Positions 57,845 through 64,000 of a stretch of 64,000 nucleotides of DNA are shown here, piece by piece (within the stretch, counting starts at the first letter, position 1; every line of letters begins with the position of its first letter). The stretch is from NCBI GenBank assembly GCA_951217055.1, contig OX578277.1, positions 8,738,329-8,802,328 of the forward strand, written 5' to 3'. Under the pieces are notes generated by a model that saw only the letters and a list, made by a program, of their open reading frames with translations, did not search any database and was not told where the DNA came from. This DNA comes from Gerris lacustris (taxonomy: Eukaryota > Arthropoda > Insecta > Hemiptera > Gerridae). The position numbers and the translations under genes were made by a program.

Positions 57845-58065
57845 ATTGTATGCAACAAGGCAGCAATTAAAGGAAACATTTCTGCCTCGTTTTTCATTTT
57901 TTAACAGTTAAAAAACCGTATTGAGAGTGTTTTTAACTGACCATATTATAAACGTAGCTAGTAAAAGATCCGTACAGAGTGACAGACGCAGGAACGAAAC
58001 TATAAGGGATTTTTTTTTGGGGAGGGGGGGTTACCAACGAAACATTAAAAAAGAATAATTTAAAC

Positions 58066-58257
58066 CTTATTATATCATTGTGAAGATCTATTGAGCGACT
58101 TAGATTTGAAGGAGCAGATCTAAAATATTTTTCCAGGACAGAAAGGTTGGCAGCAGTGACCATGGTGAAGGACATGAGCAAGTCCAGTGTTGTTATGAAA
58201 ACTGGTAAAGCCCAGATCCAGTAGAAATGTTGAAAGCACAGCGCCAGGTGATAATAC
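58066..58257 (-). CDS. OR exon, central region
   Basis: 192 nt, acceptor TTGTTTTGCAG, donor GTTTAA (58065, weak but GT). Reads YYHLALCFQHFYWIWALPVF then TTLDLLMSFTMVTAANLS and HNDII, a transmembrane segment with the loop expected in ORs. Joined to the previous exon it gives AGG (Arg) across the junction. Confidence 0.75.
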
Positions 58258-58474
58258 CTGCAAAACAACAAATATATTAATAATACAGAGATAATAACAA
58301 CATTAATTTTAGATTAATAAAAATATCTTATAAATTATAACATAGATACAATTATAACACATTTAATAAAATATTTGCATAGGTTACAAACTTGTTATTT
58401 TAAATTCAAACCAGTGTTGCCATTTCTAATTTGACAAACAAATAATAATAAATAATTAAATATATATCAGAGGT

Positions 58475-59021
58475 TCAGAGCAAGGAAGGGGTAGAGGGGA
58501 CAATCCGATTTGAAAAGTGGTTCATTATTCTCTCCCCCGATACTAAACCTCCCAAGCGAGCTCAATCCGAACTAAAGTGATCTGGTCACTGGTCCTTGTC
58601 TTATTGGCTATTCCTCGTTCTTCCGTTTCCGTCCCCACAGACGCTTGTCAACAAATCCTTATCAGTAGCATTTATTTTTATTTGATTCCCCACTCAAAGG
58701 AGATTGCTATTGGTTATCTAGGAACTGTTACATGTTTATTAACGACGTTACTGCCTTTAGATAATTAATAAACATTAACAACAAACATTAAAGTACATAT
58801 TTATAAAGAAAACTGTATTAAAAATAAAAATATTAAATGTAAGAAAATATCACTTATTTTTATCAGCTGATATCAGATAAATTTCGCGTTTTTATCGAGA
58901 TGTCGATGTTGTTTCACCAAACTGCCGCTCGGAAGTGTTAGTATCGGGGGAGAGCATAATGAACCACTTTTTGATACCCAGATTGTATAGTATTGTTCCC
59001 TCTACCCCTTCCTTGCTCTGA
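58475..59021. mobile_element. MITE, 547 bp, inserted 22 bp from an OR splice donor
   Basis: Ends TCAGAGCAAGGAAGGGGTAG and CTACCCCTTCCTTGCTCTGA are perfect 20-bp inverted repeats; similarity continues about 85 bp inward (AAAGTGGTTCATTATTCTCT against its complement). ATCAGAGGT occurs at both flanks (58466-58474 and 59023-59031, one extra base on the right). Confidence 0.88.
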
Positions 59022-59043
59022 GATCAGAGGTATAATTACAAAC

Positions 59044-59277
59044 CTGTTAGGATCAATGAAGCTGTAAAGATTAAATATGAGCCTGTGTTGATCATTGCTA
59101 AGAAACATGCAGTACATGGTTTCCATTGAGACAATCATAGAAACAGAAATTACTTTTGAAATGTTAATAGCTTCAGTGAATTCCTGTCGACATGATTTCT
59201 CGTTGGTTACATTTTCTATCGTTATTCTCTCAAGTTCGTTTATCAGCCAGCCTATCTTCTCGGAATTGTAAAAACAC
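59044..59277 (-). CDS. OR exon, second recognised
   Basis: 234 nt, acceptor TTTATTAACAG, donor GTTTGT (59043). Reads CFYNSEKIGWLINELERI, KSCRQEFTEAINISKVISVS and MIVSMETMYCMFL. Its first base completes TGG (Trp) with the preceding exon and its last two start AGG with the next. Confidence 0.75.
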
Positions 59278-60100
59278 CTGTTAATAAACAAAACATCCAT
59301 GTTTTACATTAACAAAGAAATCCATGTTTATGAATTTTAGTTTAGCTTTAATTGTCCACCAGTAATCAAATTGAACAGTTTTATAAGAACTCACTGGAAC
59401 AACGATCATATGCATACCAAATTGTTCTACATATTAGTATGATGGCTCATAGCTTCCTCGCGTGTCCATCCAAACTAACTCGCTAACTGGAACAGCATAT
59501 GGAGGGGCCTACGCTTGCCAAAGAGCGTATACAACGCATACTCGTATATCCATTACATATACACACAGACACGGTGTTAGTGTGTGTAGCTCCAAAAAAC
59601 CGCCGCTTCAAAAAAGAACAAAAAAGAAACAGCACCCATTTATATGGGTGCTTTTTCACGAAGCTGGGTGAGCACCGAGCGAGGGACGTGGAACTACTCG
59701 CGTAAGAACATCGCTTCAATTTATCTACCTGAAAAAAAGCTTTACTGTAACTTGTAACATGGTGTATAAGCAAAAATTTTTTTTTAATACCCTCATGTCA
59801 CCCATATTTTTTAAACAAAACGTCGTTAAAATAAGAAATGTTTGTAACAATGGTTACACTTTCTTTTTGCTTCTTTTCAACGCCTAAGCATGTCATGCTG
59901 ACTAAAAAACTTTTCTTTCAGCCATCCACCTTATTGGCCGTTATTTTTTAAATATTAGATATGAAATTTCCAAAAACTATTCACTTGTCACAAATAATGA
60001 GATGCACCTGTGAGCCAAATTTTTATTCAAATCGGTTAATTTTTACGCCAGTTATCGTTAGACAAACAAAAAGATACACAAACTTTTCAAAACCTAAGGT
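59278..60100. other. OR intron, noncoding
   Basis: No gene. GATGGCTCATAGCTTCCTCG at 59441 resembles 29570-29592. A short hairpin CACCCATTTATATGGGTG occurs at 59634-59651. Rest unremarkable. Confidence 0.4.
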
Positions 60101-60653
60101 GGCTTTTACACAGCGCGCGAGACCAAGCGAGTGCGTATTCACACTGCGCGTGAGACCGAGCCGAGCGAGTGTGTATTCACACTGCGCGCGAGACCGAGCC
60201 GAGAGAGTGCACATTCACACTGCGCGAGACCGAGCGAGGCGAGACCGACGCCGATCGGCAAATTATCTACCAGCCAACCGTTTACAATGTCCATACCTCC
60301 AGCAGCTGTATGCTGTATCATTGCTACTTGAAAATTCATGGTACACAATTGGTATGAAGCGGAGACTTTCTTGGGCTCATGATATTAATCTTAAACTTGA
60401 ACAATATGGAGAATTCCGGAATTTATATGAGGATCTACGGAACGATATAGAACGCTTTTGAAGGTACTTTCGAATGAGTGTAAACACAATGCTTGCTGGA
60501 AGCGTTTTCCGCGGCCGAAAATGCTAACATACATGTTTGATACATCTTCCCGGCTCGGCTTGGCGTTTAATGTGAATTCCCCCATGCTGATACACGTGTT
60601 TGTTTCTAAAGTGGAATCGGCCTCGCTTGGTCTCACGGCGCAGGTTGAAAGCC
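60101..60653 (+). mobile_element. PIF/Harbinger-like remnant
   Basis: 553 bp with imperfect inverted ends GGCTTTTACACAGCGCGCGA and, at the right, the complement of GGCTTTCAACCTGCGCCGTG, both running into GAGACCAAGCGAG. A 34-36-bp unit around CACACTGCGCG/GAGACCGAGCCGAG is tandemly repeated three times at the left. The plus strand at 60355-60480 encodes RRLSWAHDINLKLEQYGEFR then DIERF-stop-RYFRMS, the N-terminal signature of Harbinger transposases (W.H....R..GEF..L...L..D...F..YFRM). A TGA (60459) interrupts it and the DDE part is absent. No clear 3-bp TSD. Confidence 0.75.
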
Positions 60654-60688
60654 TGCAGTGATGAACCACACTACGCTAATATACTTAC

Positions 60689-60925
60689 CATAAAGTCTTG
60701 ACTAGATTATGGAAACCGAGGATGGACATACAAAGAGTCACTCCATAAGTTAGAACAGCTTCATCAGTGCGATTCCAAAAAGAAATCATTCCCATGAGCA
60801 TGTATCCTGAGAGAGACATCAGACAGAAGAATCTCTTGATGCGTGACACTCCGTTTTCAGACCAAATGCCCACAAAGCTTAGAATCATTCTGGTCACATT
60901 CAGTAACTTGCCACTACTGGAGCCA
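60689..60925 (-). CDS. OR exon, N-terminal region
   Basis: Acceptor ATACTTAG is inferred; donor GTAAGT (60688) is strong. Reads LLNVTRMILSFVGIWSENGV, SRIKRFFCLMSLSGYMLMGM and LGFHNLVKTL. The pattern RxxxxxGxW near the N-terminus is typical of insect ORs. An upstream exon supplying the start was not found. Alternatively translation starts at the Met within NVTRM. Confidence 0.7.
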
Positions 60926-60929
60926 CTAA

Positions 60930-61227
60930 GTATCAAAATATTTTAAATTAACAATAATCTATACCTAGATCTATCTGTCACACCAGTGCCTCGAAAGTTA
61001 AAATACAAATTTGAATTGAAAATCGCATCCTCAGGGGTTCAGCCCTGCTTGTGAAAACTAATTTAGTCATACTTTTTAGTTTTGAAAAAATCAAGTATTA
61101 CTTGGAAATTTACAGAAAATATTGTTGTTAGTATGGGAATAAATTTAATAGTGAATTGTTATTTCCATTATTATTATTTCTGATAATTATCTATTAAAAT
61201 GTCTTAACAGACGGAGGAAAGTAAACT
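60930..61227. other. Noncoding stretch upstream of the OR exons
   Basis: AT-rich. No first exon or promoter element recognised. Confidence 0.35.
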
Positions 61228-62201
61228 AAAAAAATAACAGAGTCACTGGCTACACTGCAGCTTCATGTAAAACATCCAACATCCATATTATTATTATTAT
61301 TATTATTGAAGTCATTTCTAGATTAGACTAGCTTCTTTTCTTGATTTATCCTAGTTACTTCTTTCCTTCTAAGCAACATATATCTTTTATTATGTACTTT
61401 TAGTAATTTGTTAGTAAAAATATAAATACATATTTTTATATTGCGCGCATTATTCATTCAGACGTTTTGTGTGTTATAAACGTGTGTTTTGTATTTTGTT
61501 GTTATAGATTCAAATTGCTATTCAACTTATTGTTATTATTCCTAAGCTTCTTATTTGATTTCTTTATAAACATTAATTTTAGTTAAAACATATATGTTAT
61601 TATTGTATTAATATAACATAGTAATTAACTATGTTATATTAGTAAATATGTTTAAGATATATCTATGTAAGGTCTTCAGGGGGTATAAAAACCAACTACG
61701 TTTTTTTGGCAATATTTCGTCCTTATTTTAGGACATTTTTCAAGCATAATACTTATTTCCAATTGTGCGAGAATTAAATTTATTAGTCAGGTAGTCCAAT
61801 TAGAAAGGGGATACATATTTCCATATCCCACTCTTAATTCCGTCATTAGGAAAATTCCATAAAGTTAATTAAACTAAAATTCATTTCTCTCACACACTTA
61901 TATACATGAGTCATGAGCAAAGATTGAACTATGACTCTTAGAGTCTGTGAGTGTATCCCCTTTCTAATTGACTACCTGACTAATAAATTTAATTCTCACA
62001 CAATTGGAAATAAGTATTATGCTTGAAAATGTCCTAAAATAAGGACGAAATATTGCCAAAAAAAACGTAGTTGGTTTTTATACCCCTGAAGACCTTACAT
62101 AGAAATATCTTAAATTGGAAATTAAAGGGGTCTGCATCAAAAAATGGTTAATAAATATGGTATTTTAGCAGTTTCATTTTTCTGCCGCCCGTAGATAAAA
62201 T
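61228..62201. mobile_element. MITE family M1, copy C, interrupted
   Basis: Same orientation as copy B. Right end CTGCCGCCCGTAGATAAAAT; left end truncated near 61228 (GAGTCACTGGCTACACTGCA). It is split by the foldback element 61651-62151, flanked by TAAATATG repeats (61643-61650, 62152-62159). Confidence 0.75.
61654..62111. repeat. Long foldback, about 160-bp near-identical arms
   Basis: Arms 61654-61814 and 61953-62111 are inverted copies differing by only a few bases and single-nt indels. Both include CTATGTAAGGTCTTCAGG, TATAAAAACCAACTACG, GGCAATATTTCGTCCTTATT and TTATTAGTCAGGTAGT. The loop is about 138 nt. A transcript would form a long hairpin RNA. Confidence 0.92.
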
Positions 62202-62210
62202 ATTGTATGC

Positions 62211-62365
62211 AACAAGGCAGCAAAGGAAACATTTCTGCCTCGTTTATTCATTGTCAAATAGGTAAATTACCTGCCTCGGCAGTTAATTATCATGGCCTCT
62301 CCTCGCTTTCGACTCGGAGACTAATCTAATCACTCGTCAGTAAAATTCCATTTTGCTGCCTTGTT
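62211..62365. mobile_element. Small MITE, inverted copy of 8141-8330
   Basis: Termini AACAAGGCAGCA / TGCTGCCTTGTT. The body is in reverse orientation to 8141-8330, about 35 bp shorter, and again directly abuts MITE M1. Confidence 0.75.
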
Positions 62366-62579
62366 CACAATGATCAAAATGCTGCTGTTACCTTCTTTAA
62401 CCTTCTGATTTTCGCTTCCGAGTTTACCTTCGGTAACCTGCTAATGTTTGCTTTCGTTAACCCTCTGCCGATATTTTTCACCGCTATAGTTTTCTAAATA
62501 TTCACCCGTAGCGCAAGTGAGCGTAAAGGTTGTGGCCCGAAGACTCTTTTAGTGGGCATCTTTCAGTGGATCCATAAAG

Positions 62580-62980
62580 CCTAGTTTACATTGGTAGAGT
62601 AAACGGTCAAATAGCACTCTACCAAGCTACTAGCCTAATGTGAACGATACGGATAGTAAACGGTCGAGGATAGTGGATAAAAGTTGGTCGAGTAAATAAG
62701 CTAGTGCGGTGGTACAGTAGCTCGACCGCCGACAGGCGAGTAGACCCCCCACCCTACGTCCGTCCTAACATTGAATACCTCTTATATAATATATTAATTG
62801 CGGGATTATTCAGAACTAAAAACGTAATAACCTCACTTTACTAAGGCTACTATCTCAAGCACGTGTGAACGACTTTAGAGTTACTCTACCCAAAAACAGC
62901 ACACCATTTTACTCTACCGTCCCTTGTGCTGAAAAGTAAGCTAGTGCACTCGACCCTTTACTAGACCAATGTAAACTAGG
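62580..62980. mobile_element. MITE with CCTAGTTTACATTGGT ends
   Basis: 401 bp, perfect 16-bp inverted ends CCTAGTTTACATTGGT / ACCAATGTAAACTAGG. The inside is rich in ACTCTACC, AGTAAACGG and CTCGACC motifs in both orientations. No frame. Confidence 0.85.
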
Positions 62981-63265
62981 AGAGACGGTTGCCACTTTTC
63001 TACCTGATCTTTTCTGGGCATAATCATCTGTATCGCTTAGGTCTATCGGTAAAATTTACAGATATTCCACATTTGGTTAGACTTTTTACCTGTCCGTAAT
63101 TTTTACCGATGTTCTATCACAAAACCCGTAATTTTTACCTCCATTTCAAATACATATATATATTTTTTTATAAATGGATAGTTATAAAAGTCTTTAATTA
63201 TATTTTTCTAACTAAGAATGTGTCTTATACTGAACGTAATGAAATAGGTAATAGCCTAAAAATGT

Positions 63266-63830
63266 AGACGCGATAGTTGCGGCCACGATAGCAATTATCG
63301 CAACAACTATCACCACCGTGTAGACTACGTGATAGATTCTGTCGCGATGAAACTATCAAACATCACACTATCTAGTCTGACGAGATAGTCGAGTGCTCTA
63401 TCACAACAGTCAGAGTACTCACGTGGCAGATTTATGAACTAACACGCTATATACTAGATATTGATTGGCTTATTGTTTGTTTATACTTTTATATCAAGTG
63501 ATGGATCTAAAAGGCAGCAAATATGATAGCTTTCATATATTATATCAGATTTTGTTGTTTTCCGACAGTATAAATATTCCGTTTGCTGTATATGTATTTA
63601 TAAATAATATAATATTATAATATATTAAATGCTCTATTTCTGTATCCAAGTCAGAAATGTTGGGTATGGATAACTTTGAGTATACAAGACAATAAGTATT
63701 GACATATATTAACTCTCCGCGATAGTTCTATGACGTTGACTGACATGATAGTTCTATCATGGGAGAACTAAGTGTGGGGGGCTTTAAAGCGGGGTTGGGT
63801 GTGGGGGGAGTGTAAACGGGGCATTAAAAA
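63266..63830. mobile_element. MITE family M2, copy 2 (5' truncated, diverged)
   Basis: Direct homologue of 9195-9732, sharing GCGATAGTTGCGGYCA, TGTAGACTACGTGATAGAT and TGACTGACATGATAGTTCTA, ending in GTGTAAACGGGGC. The outer left terminus is missing or mutated. Confidence 0.7.
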
Positions 63831-63857
63831 GACCCATGTTCCGAAACATTGGGGCTG

Positions 63858-64000
63858 CACAGGGCCGTCCCTAGGGGGGGTCAACCGGGTCAAGCTGACC
63901 CGGGCGCCACGTCTAGGGGGCGCCGCCAGGCCCCCTTCTTAACTACTAGGTGAATTTGGCAATAAGGAGGGGGGGGCGCCAAAGATGCCTTTGACCCGGG
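63858..64000. mobile_element. Start of a hAT-like G/C-rich element, cut by window end
   Basis: CAGGGCCGTCCCTAGGGGGG followed by GGGCGCC-rich DNA has the look of non-autonomous hAT ends that start CAGGGCCG. The other end lies outside the window. Confidence 0.4.

Larger units (their letters stand above)
52800..60925 (-). pseudogene. Odorant receptor (7tm_6) gene, five exons seen, probably damaged
   Basis: Minus-strand exons: 60925-60689, 59277-59044, 58257-58066, 53951-53850 and 52955-52800. All are bounded by AG and GT. Phases agree (2,2,2, then 0,0). The first exon reads LLNVTRMILSFVGIWSENG, the N-terminal OR pattern. The last reads LTDAVYSSGWLELKPKQRK then MIATNRPLQIT, the diagnostic 7tm_6 C-terminal motif. 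Insect ORs are seven-helix membrane proteins that form ligand-gated cation channels with Orco in olfactory neurons. Anomalies: the exon between 58066 and 53951 (needed to restore phase 2 to 0) was not found; the sequence after RPLQIT fits the family only after a shift of frame near 52843; start and last exons are unidentified. Introns are packed with TEs. Either a pseudogene or two fused OR fragments. Confidence 0.75.

Noticed and set aside
59961..60461. 166-codon ORF as a gene
   Set aside because: Most of it reads through TIR and GC-rich tandem repeats of a Harbinger remnant. Only the last about 35 residues resemble transposase and the frame then stops.

Overview
The window looks like nuclear DNA of a TE-rich, AT-rich insect, possibly hemipteran. 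Split exons of a 7tm_6-type odorant receptor with GT/AG introns, a Ty3/gypsy element primed by an insect-type tRNA-Lys, hAT and PIF/Harbinger remnants, a tRNA-derived SINE and long (TA)n tracts all point that way. Host coding capacity is low: one long intronless gene and one damaged odorant receptor gene. Nearly all the rest is mobile or tandemly repeated DNA. All calls were made by reading; no searches were run.

Region 1-7.4 kb: dispersed repeats, a foldback pair and a 10-bp satellite (CTCTAACCAC type) lead straight into the most striking gene, a 1384-residue NLR/STAND-like protein (2826-6980). It has an N-terminal PD-(D/E)XK nuclease-like domain, a central NB-ARC-type ATPase and about fourteen 42-residue TPRs. 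This is the layout of a bacterial-style intracellular sensor-effector protein, sitting in an insect-like genome.

Region 7.4-33 kb: a SINE with perfect target-site duplications, a run of TIR/MITE elements (8.1-11.2 kb), minisatellites (26 bp at 16.3 kb, 32 bp with a 160-bp higher-order repeat at 18.1 kb, 14 bp at 23.4 kb), (TA)n tracts, further MITEs (25.0, 26.6, 28.5 kb), and a decayed gypsy pol fragment (29.7-30.3 kb) whose YIDD motif is tandemly multiplied.

Region 33.2-42.7 kb: a degenerate satellite split by an apparently intact, young Ty3/gypsy element (33547-41759). LTRs are nearly identical, the TSD is CTAG, the PBS matches tRNA-Lys, and gag and pol are full length. Gag and pol are joined by a textbook -1 frameshift cassette: GGGAAAC, a 7-nt spacer and an H-type pseudoknot.

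Region 42.7-52 kb: nested DNA transposons, three bounded by 6- or 8-bp TSDs (44292-46496 carrying 44873-46397; 47325-48167; 50752-51464), two of the elements retaining hAT transposase C-terminal remnants, plus a 41-bp minisatellite and tandem duplications.

Region 52.8-61 kb, minus strand: an odorant receptor gene in at least five recognisable exons. Intron phases match between adjacent exons. Its introns hold a SINE, several MITEs, a TIR element with an 8-bp TSD and a Harbinger remnant. One expected exon was not found and the C-terminal exon appears frameshifted, so it is probably a pseudogene or a decaying allele. Region 61-64 kb: inverted copies of the MITEs seen at 8-10 kb, one of them interrupted by a long foldback element.
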